DNA of 38,697 nucleotides from an uncultured Christensenellaceae bacterium. GTDB taxonomy: Bacteria > Bacillota > Clostridia > Christensenellales > CAG-314. Under the pieces are notes generated by a model, which was not told the DNA's origin, ran no database searches, and saw only the letters and a list, made by a program, of their open reading frames with translations. The position numbers were made by a program, and so were the translations under genes. The DNA is taken from the NCBI GenBank assembly GCA_910585195.1, contig CAJUCX010000011.1, positions 1 through 38,697 on the forward strand, in the 5' to 3' direction. Positions 13,776-21,456 of the stretch are shown piece after piece; position 1 is the first letter of the stretch, and every line of letters starts with the position of its first letter.

Positions 13776-14030
13776 ATGGCGCAAATTATACCTGTAAAAG
13801 AACTTAAAGACACAAGCAAAATTATGGAAATGTGTTGCAGCACTAACGAGCCTATATATATCACAGTAAACGGTTACGGCAAAGCGGTTTTAATGAATAT
13901 GCAGGCATATGAAGAAGAAATTGCACAAATGAAAGTTTTTATTGAAACAATGAAAGGAATTGAAGAAAACGGCGAACTTGTAGACAGCAAAAAGGTGTTC
14001 AACGATTTAAGGACTAAATATGCAAGATAA
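13776..14030 (+). CDS. Type II antitoxin, Phd/YefM-like
   Basis: This 84-residue protein starts MAQIIPVKELKDTSKIMEMC and continues with EPIYITVNGYGKAVLMNMQAYEE, the recognisable Phd/YefM DNA-binding fold, followed by a C-terminal toxin-neutralising helix. It should bind and inhibit the toxin encoded next and repress its own promoter. The toxin start codon lies 11 nt inside this gene, as usual for such operons. Confidence 0.88.
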   Translation: MAQIIPVKELKDTSKIMEMCCSTNEPIYITVNGYGKAVLMNMQAYEEEIAQMKVFIETMKGIEENGELVDSKKVFNDLRTKYAR

Positions 14031-14334
14031 ATACAAGATTAAATTTAATCAAGTAGCCGTTAAAAATATCAATAACGCATTTGCCTATATTTCCAAAACG
14101 TTATGCAATCTGAAAGCGGCAGGGGACTTAGTTGATAAGTTAGAAAATTACATTGAAAATGCAAGTATGTATCCGTATTCTATGCCATTTACAAGCAATA
14201 AATATTTTAAGAAAGATACTTTCAGAAAAATCATAGTAGACAACTACGTATTGCTTTATACAATACAAGAAGAACAAAAACAAATTACAATAGTCAATTT
14301 CTTTTACGGTAAACGTGATACTACAAAACTATGA
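14020..14334 (+). CDS. Type II toxin, RelE/ParE superfamily
   Basis: This 104-residue protein has the RelE/ParE pattern: a start KIKFNQVAVKNINNAFAYIS, a middle segment with KLENYIENASMYPYSMP, and an end FRKIIVDNYVLLYTIQEEQK and VNFFYGKRDT. Whether it cleaves mRNA (RelE-like) or poisons gyrase (ParE-like) cannot be told from sequence alone. It overlaps the antitoxin by 11 nt. Its stop codon lies only 4 nt before the attR repeat, so the pair sits at the very edge of the prophage, where it would punish loss of the element (addiction). Confidence 0.87.
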   Translation: MQDKYKIKFNQVAVKNINNAFAYISKTLCNLKAAGDLVDKLENYIENASMYPYSMPFTSNKYFKKDTFRKIIVDNYVLLYTIQEEQKQITIVNFFYGKRDTTKL

Positions 14335-14338
14335 ACAC

Positions 14339-14419
14339 CTGTTAACCGAAGGGTCGTAGGTTCAAATCCTACCTGGGGAGCCATAAAAAGCCTGTTTTCA
14401 TAGGAAAACGGGCTTTTTT
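14339..14419. repeat. attR core (81-bp direct repeat, right copy)
   Basis: This copy of the tRNA-Asn 3' part and terminator is identical to 1666-1746. The tRNA part (14339-14383) is not functional because the 5' half is absent. The copied hairpin terminator (14384-14419) now terminates the toxin-antitoxin transcript. Weaker similarity to the left flank continues to about 14470 (roughly 45 of 51 positions by eye). This copy probably represents the displaced original 3' end of the host tRNA. Confidence 0.9.
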
Positions 14420-14475
14420 TTAAGGTTTTTTTTACATTTTGAAATATATTTGCAGGCAACAGTCTAAATTGCAGA

Positions 14476-14616
14476 ATGCGGTATCGTTACGGAAAAAATT
14501 ATAACAGAATCGGAGACGGCGTTTGTCCTATGGAACTTGCCGTTGCAGACACAGACGACCCTGTTGAAGCGGTTAGACTTATAAAGGCAAAACTTATGCA
14601 ACTTGTTAAAACTTAA
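14476..14616 (+). pseudogene. C-terminal remnant of a DUF1893-family protein
   Basis: The 46-residue reading frame encodes ...YGKNYNRIGDGVCPMELAVADTDDPVEAVRLIKAKL (given here only in outline: an NRIGDGVCPME core followed by DDPVEAVRLIKAKL). This matches the conserved end of DUF1893 proteins (NRxGxGxCPxE, then DDPxEA). The other 75% or so of the family domain, including its N-terminal part, is missing. The break coincides with the end of similarity between the left and right att flanks (about 14470). It is therefore a truncated gene next to the integration hotspot, likely cut by an earlier insertion or deletion. Confidence 0.6.
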
Positions 14617-14666
14617 TCTTTTATTATTCGTGCGTTTATGTTATAGTGTTTATAAAGGAGCAAATT

Positions 14667-15092
14667 ATGAAAAATCAAACGGCGTATAAATGCGGACTGT
14701 TCGGTTTGGGCGAGCCAAACGCCGACTTTGCAAAATATTTCACCGGCAATTCTTACTTAAAGCCGTTAAACAATCCGAAAGAGTGCGCGGTATTTTTGGC
14801 AAACGTTACTTTCGAGCCCAAATGCAGAAATTTTTGGCATATTCACCACGCTTCGAATGGCGGCGGTCAAATACTGATTTGCGTAGACGGGCAAGGCTAT
14901 TATCAGGAAGCAGGCAAGAGCGTGCAAAAATTGAGTGCCGGCGACGTAGTCGTCATTCCCGCAAACGTAAAGCATTGGCACGGCGCGACTGCCGATTCTT
15001 GGTTCAGCCATATTGCGGTAGAAGTGCCGGGAGAAAACACCCGTACTGAGTGGTGCGAAGAAGTTACCGACCAAGAATATGACAAACTGTAA
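14667..15092 (+). CDS. Cupin-domain protein
   Basis: This 141-residue single-domain cupin has motif 1 as WHIHHASNGGGQILICVDGQG (key residues H, H, Q and G) and motif 2 as IPANVKHWHGA. These give the usual histidine metal ligands, with glutamine in place of the common glutamate. Its N-terminus (ADFAKYFTGNSYLKPL) is typical of the small cupins associated with carboxymuconolactone-decarboxylase-like redox proteins. The ATG at 14667 follows AAAGGAG; an in-frame start at 14646 lacks a site. A MerR regulator follows after 24 nt, probably in the same operon. Confidence 0.85.
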   Translation: MKNQTAYKCGLFGLGEPNADFAKYFTGNSYLKPLNNPKECAVFLANVTFEPKCRNFWHIHHASNGGGQILICVDGQGYYQEAGKSVQKLSAGDVVVIPANVKHWHGATADSWFSHIAVEVPGENTRTEWCEEVTDQEYDKL

Positions 15093-15116
15093 TAAAGTTT
15101 GAAGGAGCATAAAGTT

Positions 15117-15503
15117 ATGACTATTGCCGAAGTTTGCAAAAAATATCAAATGACGGCGGATACTTTGAGATATTACGAAAAAATAGGGCTTATTCCGCCC
15201 GTGCCGAGAACAGCCGGCGGCATACGCAACTATGACGAAGAGTCCTGCCGTTGGATAGAGCTTATGAAGTGTATGCGTTCCGCAGGGGTGTCAATAGATG
15301 CGCTTGTAGAGTACGTGGCACTGTTCAGACAAGGGGACGGGACGGAACGGAAAAGAAAACAAATACTGGTCGAGCAGCGCAGATTGTTGGCGGAACGTAT
15401 GGCGGATATGCAAAAGTCGCTTGACAGGCTTGACTACAAAATAGATATGTATGAAAAGGGGTTGACTCCAGAAGAAAAATTATTTTCAGACAAACAGCAA
15501 TAA
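15117..15503 (+). CDS. MerR-family transcriptional regulator
   Basis: This 128-residue protein has an N-terminal MerR winged helix (MTIAEVCKKYQMTADTLRYY, then EKIGLIPPV and GIRNYDEE) and a dimerisation helix (about 80-115). No cysteine pattern for metal sensing is visible. It resembles the MerR proteins that control aldo-keto reductase and cupin genes in Firmicutes. The ATG at 15117 is preceded by GAAGGAG at 9 nt. A TTG at 15099 is unlikely. It is probably co-transcribed with the cupin and may control it. Confidence 0.88.
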   Translation: MTIAEVCKKYQMTADTLRYYEKIGLIPPVPRTAGGIRNYDEESCRWIELMKCMRSAGVSIDALVEYVALFRQGDGTERKRKQILVEQRRLLAERMADMQKSLDRLDYKIDMYEKGLTPEEKLFSDKQQ

Positions 15504-15531
15504 AGCGGAAGATTTTCCGCTTTATTTTTTT
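15502..15531 (+). terminator. Terminator of the cupin-merR operon
   Basis: AAAGCGGAA (15502-15510) and TTCCGCTTT (15515-15523) pair perfectly over 9 bp around GATT, followed by ATTTTTTTA. Confidence 0.92.
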
Positions 15532-15596
15532 ATTGCAAAAAAACGTCGTTTTTGTTAAACTAAACAATATCTTGTGTTTTTTTTGAGGAGGAATCG

Positions 15597-17189
15597 GTGA
15601 CTAAAAAAGCGGTGATTCAAATTTTGATTGCTACGTCTGCGTTGGTATTTTGCGCGTATTTCACGCGTGATTTATTCGGCGTGCCTTTTGCCGGCGTTGC
15701 AATGTGTTTGGCGTTGTTTTTTGTTTTGGCGCTGATTTCTCTTATCTTCAAGCGCAAGAGAGTAGGAGAAGATTATATTTCCGCAAAAGAAATTTCTGCT
15801 TTCAAAATGTATGATAAAATGCAATTTTATGCAAAAATTGCTTTTTATATCGCTGTTTTAAGTTTTTTCAATACAGTGCTGATGGACACGGAACAGTCTT
15901 TTTGGGACGTGCTTTTATACCTGTTTACCGTTATATCCTGCGGCATTATAGCAATAGCCATTATTTATTTTGCGTTTGCAAAAAAGGCGGCGCAAAATTT
16001 TGATAAGATAAACGTATTTGTGTTAGGTACGGCAATTTGGTTGGCTGCGTCTTTATTTGTATATCACAAAGTGTTTTACGTTACTGCCGTGGCGTATTTA
16101 TTCGATTGCATCGGATTGGGACTTATGTATGCATCGCTTAAATTTATCAATGCAGATGTAAAAAACGCAATGACGCTCGTTGAAGTAGACAGTCGCAGTT
16201 TTGAGCGATTCGAGTCTTACGCCAATACCAAAGCGCAGTTGACGGCATACGCGATACTTGCGTTGTTATGTTCTATATTTGCAGTCATACCGTCTATCTC
16301 ACATCTGTTTTGGCAAGCGGTGTTGTTGCTTCCTGCCGCTTTGTATATCGTTGCTTGCGTTTTTGCATTATTTCAGCCTTTGGACAGCCAAAATTTGGAT
16401 AAACTAGTTGTTTATCGTTCTGCCGAAGGAATGAGCGACGCAGTAAAATACAGTCTTACCGACAGAATTGTACACGGCAAAAACCGTGTCGGCATAAGGA
16501 TTATGATTTGGTTTATAAGGCCGTGGTTTCCGTGCAAATGCGTCGGCAAAGAAAAGTTGAAAAACATAGACAGACCTATCGTGTTTGTAGGCAATCATTA
16601 TGAAATTTACGGACCGGTGGTTTCCGTTCTTCGTATGCCGGTTCCTTTTCGTCCGTGGGTAATTTGGAAAATGATGGACAGCGACCAAATAGAAGAATAT
16701 ATAAGAGTCGGCGTAGAAAATCTTTGCAAAGTTGTGCCAAAGTTTATTCGTAAAAAGATACCGCGCATAGGCAAAAAATTTATGCTTTATATCTTTGAGT
16801 GCATAAGATCTATTCCCGTTTACAGAGATAATTTGCGGCAAGTGGTGCAAACAATAAATATGACGGTGCAGGCAATGGAAGAAGGCGACAACGTAATGCT
16901 GTTTCCTGAAAAGCCCGAAACAACTTACAGTCAGGGCGGCGTAGACAATTTTTACTCCGGCTTTGTGGAAGTAGGCAGTGCTTATTACAAAAAGACGGGA
17001 AAGTGCGCAACTTTCGTCCCTGTATATATAAGCAAAAAACACCGCAAATTGTATATCGGCGACGGTATAACTTACGACGCTTCAAACGGCAAGGCAGACG
17101 AAAAACGCAGAATTGCCTCCGAATTGCGCCAAAGAATGTTGCAAATGGCGGAAGAAGCAAATAAAAAGAAAAGCGATAAAGAAGATTGA
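15597..17189 (+). CDS. Polytopic membrane protein with C-terminal PlsC-type acyltransferase domain
   Basis: This 530-residue protein has an N-terminal half with about eight hydrophobic segments (first at 5-50, last near 255) and a soluble C-terminal half. The latter carries the lysophospholipid acyltransferase (PlsC/LPLAT) pattern: VGNHYEIYGP with H334 standing for the NHxxxxD motif, where the aspartate is replaced, VYRDNLRQV near residue 408, and NVMLFPEKPETT near 435 for the FPEGT block. A role in membrane phospholipid or lipid-anchor acylation is likely; the exact substrate is unknown. It starts with GTG after GAGGAGG. The missing aspartate leaves activity uncertain. Its own promoter and terminator suggest a single-gene unit. 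Confidence 0.78.
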   Translation: MTKKAVIQILIATSALVFCAYFTRDLFGVPFAGVAMCLALFFVLALISLIFKRKRVGEDYISAKEISAFKMYDKMQFYAKIAFYIAVLSFFNTVLMDTEQSFWDVLLYLFTVISCGIIAIAIIYFAFAKKAAQNFDKINVFVLGTAIWLAASLFVYHKVFYVTAVAYLFDCIGLGLMYASLKFINADVKNAMTLVEVDSRSFERFESYANTKAQLTAYAILALLCSIFAVIPSISHLFWQAVLLLPAALYIVACVFALFQPLDSQNLDKLVVYRSAEGMSDAVKYSLTDRIVHGKNRVGIRIMIWFIRPWFPCKCVGKEKLKNIDRPIVFVGNHYEIYGPVVSVLRMPVPFRPWVIWKMMDSDQIEEYIRVGVENLCKVVPKFIRKKIPRIGKKFMLYIFECIRSIPVYRDNLRQVVQTINMTVQAMEEGDNVMLFPEKPETTYSQGGVDNFYSGFVEVGSAYYKKTGKCATFVPVYISKKHRKLYIGDGITYDASNGKADEKRRIASELRQRMLQMAEEANKKKSDKED

Positions 17190-17296
17190 TATATTGTGCG
17201 TTTATTGCATAAATGACCGTACGCGTTTTTCCGCACGTTATATCTATTGCAATGTGAATTTTTACGTTTTGCAAAATTTTATGATTTTTAATACAA

Positions 17297-17337
17297 AAAA
17301 CTGCTTACAAAATTTTTGTAGGCAGTTTTGCTTTTTT
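17297..17337 (+). terminator. Terminator after the acyltransferase gene
   Basis: AAAACTGCTTACAAA (17297-17311) and TTTGTAGGCAGTTTT (17315-17329) pair over 15 bp with one wobble around ATT, followed by GCTTTTTT. Confidence 0.9.
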
Positions 17338-17394
17338 CAGTATTTTATTTGACTTAAATTATTAGTTTGATGATGATTGTATGAAATTAAAAAA

Positions 17395-17471
17395 TGGTCG
17401 AGGTGACAGGATTCGAACCTGCGACCTCTGCGTCCCGAACGCAGCGCTCTACCAAACTGAGCCACACCTCG
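17395..17471 (-). tRNA. tRNA-Pro (anticodon CGG), CCA encoded
   Basis: On the minus strand the 7-bp acceptor stem CGAGGTG/CACCTCG, D arm with GGCTCAGTTTGGTAGAGC, anticodon stem CTGCG/CGCAG with loop TTCGGGA (anticodon CGG, proline), T arm GGTTCGAATCC and encoded CCA are all present. It has its own promoter: TTGCAT (17519-17514) and TATAAT (17496-17491), 17 nt apart. Confidence 0.95.
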
Positions 17472-17490
17472 AAATTTAAGTTGCCAATAA

Positions 17491-17519
17491 ATTATAGGCA
17501 AAATTCACAAAAAATGCAA
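17491..17519 (-). promoter_or_regulatory. Promoter of tRNA-Pro
   Basis: TTGCAT and TATAAT are spaced by 17 nt on the minus strand, with a start near 17484. The rest of the gap to 17770 is AT-rich. A CGTTG-TTTTG-CAACG hairpin at 17726-17740 lies in the leader of the next gene. Confidence 0.75.
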
Positions 17520-17770
17520 TCGATTTTCAATTAAATTTATATTCAATAGAAATTGTTTATTGTAAATGGCAACAATTATTATAATTATTTATAAAAAATA
17601 ATGATTAAACTAACTTGACGCTAAATAAAAAATAATGTTTGTTTTTAACAAACCTATTGTAAATCAGCAATAATTTTAATTATATACTGTTCAATTTCGT
17701 CAAATTATATTATAATTATAAAAATCGTTGTTTTGCAACGGTAAATAAATTGAAAAAGGAAATTATTATA

Positions 17771-18022
17771 ATGATAGAATTCAGATACGATACACAACTT
17801 TTAATAGAAGGCAAAGATTTGGACGAAAGCGCAATTCGCGATTATTTTATAAACAATTTCATGGGCGATTCTTTAATAGCGGTAGGCGACGACGAGTTGA
17901 TTAAAATTCACTTCCATACCAACGAGCCGTGGAAGGTGTTGGAGTATTGCGCATCTTTGGGTGAAATTTTTGACATTGTTGTAGAAGATATGATAAGACA
18001 GTCCAACGGACAGCAAGGTTAA
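17771..18022 (+). CDS. Standalone FakA/DAK-like C-terminal domain protein
   Basis: This 83-residue protein matches the small domain found after the DAK2 kinase domain in fatty-acid-kinase subunit FakA (YloV) and in DAK2-DegV fusions: YDTQLLIEGKDLDESAIRDY, then DSLIAVGDDELIKIHFHTNE and PWKVLEYCASLGEI. Here it stands alone, with no kinase part on either side. The ATG at 17771 has AAAAAGGA about 10 nt upstream. The next gene, a lipid-type glycosyltransferase, follows 40 nt later, so the pair is probably one operon and a role linked to membrane lipid metabolism is plausible. As the whole coding region is intact and short, it looks like a separate gene rather than a truncation. Confidence 0.7.
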   Translation: MIEFRYDTQLLIEGKDLDESAIRDYFINNFMGDSLIAVGDDELIKIHFHTNEPWKVLEYCASLGEIFDIVVEDMIRQSNGQQG

Positions 18023-18062
18023 GAGTTTTTGACGATAAATTTCGAGCGGAGCAAGTTTTAGG

Positions 18063-19193
18063 ATGAAAGTCTTGATTGTTACTATGACGTGCGGAGAGGG
18101 GCACAATCATATTGCCAAAGCCGTGCAAAACGGATTGAACGATAATGGCGCAGATAGTAAGATAATTCAACTTTTCGGTTATTCTCAAAAAGAAGTGGAA
18201 AAACAAAATAAAATGTTTTTGAATGCCTGCAAATATATTCCGCATTTGTATGATTTTATTTGGAATATAGGGCGAAAAATATCCACGACAGTCAATGCAA
18301 ATTATTATATAAAACGGTGTAAAGATTACGTTTCGGGTGAAATAGAAGCCTATGCCCCAAACGTAATAGTATGTACGCACAGCGACGCAGGCGCAGTGGT
18401 AACTTACTTAAAAAGGAACGGCAAAATTAACGCCGGCATAAAAATTTACAGCCTGGGGTTTGACTATTGCGTCTGTCCCGGGTGGGAAAATAACGTCGCC
18501 GCAGACTACGTAACCGTTTCCGATGATGATATTATAGCAGACCTGATTGCAAAAGGGTTTGACAGAAATCAAATTTTGCCGTTCGGCATCATAGTGGACA
18601 AAAGATACACGCAATATATAGATAAGGGCACCGCTATAGAAAAAATAAATAATTTGTCAGGCGAAGGCATATTGACTTTTGATAAATTTACCGTAGTTAT
18701 GTGTAGCGGCGGAAACTGTCTTACTTCAAACTATAAATTATTAAAACGCTTGTTGAAATGCAAAACGGACGTTCAAATAATTTCCGTCAGCGGAAGAAAT
18801 CAAAAAGAGTTTGATAAGATAGACAAGTTGATAAAAAAACGCGGTCTTACAAACGTTTTGAATTTGGGCTTTTGCACGTATCTTGACGTTGTATTTTCTG
18901 CTGGCGACCTTTCTTTTTCTCGTGCGGGTTCAGGTATGACTACAGAACAGTTAAATAAACATATACCTTTTATTCTGCGTGAAAAATTGATATTAAATGA
19001 AAAGATAACTAAAACGAGGTTTGACAAATTGGGCGTCGGCATTGCAATGAAGAAAGTGTCGCAAGCGCCTAAACTTGTCGATAAACTTGCAAAAAACCCT
19101 AAAACCTTGGCAAAAATGAGAGATAAAGCAAAAGAATTTTGTAAACCAAACTCAACGCAAGACTTGGTAAACCACGTGCTTTCCAATGGTTGA
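18063..19193 (+). CDS. Diacylglycerol-type glycosyltransferase (MGDG synthase/UgtP-like, GT28)
   Basis: This 376-residue protein is a GT-B glycosyltransferase of the family that glycosylates diacylglycerol. The N-terminal MGDG-synthase domain starts VLIVTMTCGEGHNHIAKAVQ (variant of the S-A-G-x-G-H motif). The C-terminal GT28 domain has VVMCSGGNCL, FCTYLDVVFSAGDLSFSRAG and GMTTEQLNKHIPFIL, the nucleotide-sugar and phosphate-binding region. It probably makes glycolipids of the membrane or the lipid anchor of lipoteichoic acid. It lacks signal peptide and TM, as expected for a peripheral membrane enzyme. Confidence 0.85.
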   Translation: MKVLIVTMTCGEGHNHIAKAVQNGLNDNGADSKIIQLFGYSQKEVEKQNKMFLNACKYIPHLYDFIWNIGRKISTTVNANYYIKRCKDYVSGEIEAYAPNVIVCTHSDAGAVVTYLKRNGKINAGIKIYSLGFDYCVCPGWENNVAADYVTVSDDDIIADLIAKGFDRNQILPFGIIVDKRYTQYIDKGTAIEKINNLSGEGILTFDKFTVVMCSGGNCLTSNYKLLKRLLKCKTDVQIISVSGRNQKEFDKIDKLIKKRGLTNVLNLGFCTYLDVVFSAGDLSFSRAGSGMTTEQLNKHIPFILREKLILNEKITKTRFDKLGVGIAMKKVSQAPKLVDKLAKNPKTLAKMRDKAKEFCKPNSTQDLVNHVLSNG

Positions 19194-19216
19194 TTGCAGG
19201 TGAATTATGTTAATAA

Positions 19217-19256
19217 AAAAAGTAAGGCGATATTATGACCTTACTTTTTATTTTTT
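19217..19256. terminator. Bidirectional terminator between convergent genes
   Basis: AAAAAGTAAGG (19217-19227) and CCTTACTTTTT (19239-19249) pair over 11 bp and carry A- and T-tracts on both sides, so it can serve the glycosyltransferase on the plus strand and ytaF on the minus strand. Confidence 0.88.
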
Positions 19257-19262
19257 ATGTAA

Positions 19263-19901
19263 CTAAAATAATTTCGTTACTGCAATGGCTGCCAAAATCA
19301 AACCGCTTAGCCAAGATAAATTTATTTTTACTTTCGATGCAATTTTATCTCCGACTTTATGTCCCGACATTACTGCGGAAAAACCGATTGCAAAAGAAAA
19401 TGCTATAAGCAAAATGGGGTTGGCACCAGTAAGCCCTGCGGAAAAACCAACCGCAAGTCCGTCCATAGACAGTGCAACCGCAAGAGAAACCGCTTCAGCC
19501 GCCGATAATATTTTATCTTTGTTGCTATCGGCCTCCGTTTCGTTGCCGAAAATCTGTAAAATAAAGTGAAAGTTGAATACATTAAATTTAATCTGCCTGT
19601 TTGACGTACGTTTGAGCAAAAGTTTTATCAGTTCTTCAAATAGTTTGAAAAGTCCTATCGCAAGCAATATCGCAAAAGAAATATATTTTATTATATCTGC
19701 CGAAATATACGGTCTTATCAGGTTTCCCAAAAGTAACGTAATTCCCAATGTTACGCTGCAAATAAAACTTAATATCAAGGCTGACTTAATGGGTATTTTT
19801 ATTTTCGATGCGCCGTAAGCAAAACCGCTTGCAAAAGAGTCCAAAGAAAGCGTAACGGCAATTATCAACGCTTCTGCAAACGCTTGTATATCAAAGTGCA
19901 T
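19263..19901 (-). CDS. ytaF: Sporulation membrane protein YtaF (MntP-like fold)
   Basis: This 212-residue polytopic protein has six hydrophobic segments in two halves. Each half begins with the family signature (ALIIAVTLSLDSFASGFAYG and AVSLAVALSMDGLAVGFSAG, with conserved Asp) and shares the MntP manganese-exporter fold. YtaF is the sporulation-linked branch, found in Bacilli and Clostridia with the central cytosolic linker seen here (about residues 98-135). Metal or small-ion export is likely from the fold but unproven for YtaF. Transcribed alone; the 248-bp gap to tRNA-Ser is AT-rich. Confidence 0.85.
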   Translation of the reverse strand: MHFDIQAFAEALIIAVTLSLDSFASGFAYGASKIKIPIKSALILSFICSVTLGITLLLGNLIRPYISADIIKYISFAILLAIGLFKLFEELIKLLLKRTSNRQIKFNVFNFHFILQIFGNETEADSNKDKILSAAEAVSLAVALSMDGLAVGFSAGLTGANPILLIAFSFAIGFSAVMSGHKVGDKIASKVKINLSWLSGLILAAIAVTKLF

Positions 19902-20108
19902 TTTAGTATTCCGTCCAAAAAATTAGTTCAAATTATATTATGACGGTTTTTGTTAAAGTGATTTTTTATAATTATCAACGGCTGTAAATATAGGGTTTTT
20001 TATTTTGCAGTCAAACAGTAATAAAACTAATTTAAGTTGAAAAAACATATTGGGCTTGTAATTGAAAAAACCTATATTCAGATATGAAAAATTGCTTGTC
20101 AAATTGAT

Positions 20109-20137
20109 TTGCCAATTTTGCAAAAAGCGTATATAAT
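20109..20137 (+). promoter_or_regulatory. Promoter of tRNA-Ser
   Basis: TTGCCA (20109-20114) and TATAAT (20132-20137) are 17 nt apart, with a start about 6 nt before the mature tRNA. Confidence 0.8.
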
Positions 20138-20149
20138 GATTAAGCATTT

Positions 20150-20240
20150 GGATGGGTGGCTGAGTGGTTTAAGGCGCACGATTGGAAATCGTGTGATGGT
20201 TGATAGCCATCCAAGGGTTCAAATCCCTTCCCATCCGCCA
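20150..20240 (+). tRNA. tRNA-Ser (anticodon GGA), CCA encoded
   Basis: The acceptor stem GGATGGG/CCCATCC, anticodon stem CACGA/TCGTG with loop TTGGAAA (anticodon GGA, serine), a long variable arm (class II tRNA), T arm GGTTCAAATCC and the encoded CCA are all present. Confidence 0.97.
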
Positions 20241-20347
20241 TGTTTCAAAGTTGCAAATCTTCTCGCAAAGCAAGTTGCAATTTTGGTTTAAGGTGCGTTA
20301 CGCACGCAAATCTGTTTACAAATAAAGTACTTGTTTGTAAATAAAGC

Positions 20348-20377
20348 AAACACTGCATTTGCAGTGTTTATTTTTTT
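20348..20377 (+). terminator. Terminator downstream of tRNA-Ser
   Basis: AAACACTGC (20348-20356) and GCAGTGTTT (20361-20369) pair perfectly around ATTT and are followed by ATTTTTTTA. Upstream of it, GTGCG/CGCAC (20292-20304) and TTTACAAA/TTTGTAAA pairs form additional small hairpins whose role is unknown. Confidence 0.85.
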
Positions 20378-20458
20378 ATCGACTTTAAGTTGTTTTAGCA
20401 ATGTTTGTAAATCTGTTTACAACAACTGCGCTTTTTATACATTGCATTTATTTTTATG

Positions 20459-20467
20459 TGGTATAAT
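20459..20467 (+). promoter_or_regulatory. Extended -10 promoter of the SDR gene
   Basis: TGG-TATAAT (20459-20467) ends 7 nt before the ATG at 20475, so transcription should begin at or within a base or two of the start codon. No ribosome binding site lies between. A good -35 is not seen, as is common with extended -10 promoters. Confidence 0.6.
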
Positions 20468-20474
20468 TTATAAA

Positions 20475-21365
20475 ATGAACGTGAAAAAATGGATTGATAA
20501 AAACGCAAAAGATTTAAGCGGAAAGGTAGTTGCAATAACTGGGGCAACAGGCGATTTGGCAAGTAATTTATGCAGATACCTTTTGCGGTTTAATGCGCAA
20601 ATAATTATGCTTGACAGAAACAGCAAAAAGTCTCTTGCGCTGAAAGATAAATTGCTGGCGGAGTTTCCTGACGCAAAGATAGAAAACATAAAACTAGACC
20701 TTGCCGATATGCAAAACGTAAAGCAGGTTTGCAACAGGCTTGAAAGCGTAAAAATAGATTTTTTGATACTTAATGCGGGAGTTTATAACGTTCCGTGCGT
20801 TGCTACGGAAAGCGGTTATAACAATATATTTCAAATAAATTTTGTTTCAAATTATTATTTGGTAAAAAAGCTCTTGCCGAGCGTCAGAAACTCAAACGGC
20901 AAAATTGTTGCGGTAAGCAGCATTGCGCACAAGTCGGTCAGACTTGACGAAAACGACGTTGATTTTTCCCTCAACAAGAGGGCGATGAAAATTTACGGAA
21001 ATTCAAAGCGATTTTTAACGTATGCTTTATTTGGTTTGCTAAAGGACGAAGCCTCCGTAAATTTTGCCTTAGTGCACCCGGGAGTGGTTGCTACAAATAT
21101 GACCACGCATTACCGCAAATCTGTAAATTGGCTTGTAAAGGCGGGTATGAAAATTATTTTTCCGCCGGCAGAAAAAGCCGCGTTGAATTTTGTTTATGCC
21201 GTGTATGAAAACTGCGGTTATAACGAGTGGATCGGACCGAATCGTTTCGGCATATGGGGCAAACCGAAAAAGAGAAAGTTGAAATCATGCAACCAAACGG
21301 AAAGCCGAAAGATTTATAAAATTGCGGAAGAAATTTATGAAAAAATAAATAACGAAGAAAATTAA
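20475..21365 (+). CDS. Short-chain dehydrogenase/reductase (SDR)
   Basis: This 296-residue protein has the Rossmann glycine motif ITGATGDLASNLCRYLL, NAG at LILNAGVYN, SS at AVSSIAHKS, and the catalytic YxxxK as YGNSKRF. It resembles retinol-dehydrogenase-type classical SDRs (HPGVVATNM). The substrate cannot be predicted. The start at 20475 fits the domain beginning; upstream in-frame codons lie in the terminator region. Its mRNA appears leaderless. Confidence 0.87.
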   Translation: MNVKKWIDKNAKDLSGKVVAITGATGDLASNLCRYLLRFNAQIIMLDRNSKKSLALKDKLLAEFPDAKIENIKLDLADMQNVKQVCNRLESVKIDFLILNAGVYNVPCVATESGYNNIFQINFVSNYYLVKKLLPSVRNSNGKIVAVSSIAHKSVRLDENDVDFSLNKRAMKIYGNSKRFLTYALFGLLKDEASVNFALVHPGVVATNMTTHYRKSVNWLVKAGMKIIFPPAEKAALNFVYAVYENCGYNEWIGPNRFGIWGKPKKRKLKSCNQTESRKIYKIAEEIYEKINNEEN

Positions 21366-21456
21366 CTCTGCCGTTATTTCGGTAAATAAAAATTGATTTT
21401 TGCAAAATTAAAATAATTTTAAGTATTTTTTATAATTAAGAGATATAATCAAAATC

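Larger units (their letters stand above)
1666..14419. mobile_element. Integrated inovirus (filamentous phage) prophage in tRNA-Asn
   Basis: The element is bounded by exact 81-bp direct repeats (1666-1746 and 14339-14419) made of the 3' part of tRNA-Asn plus its terminator. The distance between repeat starts is 12,673 bp, within the upper range of inovirus genomes. It carries a tyrosine integrase next to the intact tRNA, an HUH rolling-circle replication initiator, a Zot/pI-like ATPase, a run of short membrane or secreted proteins, a small candidate ssDNA-binding protein, an XRE repressor with divergent operators and a cargo block. Zot-like ATPase together with rolling-circle Rep and many small membrane proteins is the accepted signature of Inoviridae. 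No terminase, capsid, portal, lysis or conjugation genes are present, which argues against a tailed phage or ICE. All phage genes appear intact, so the element may be active. A major coat protein has not been identified with certainty. Confidence 0.85.
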
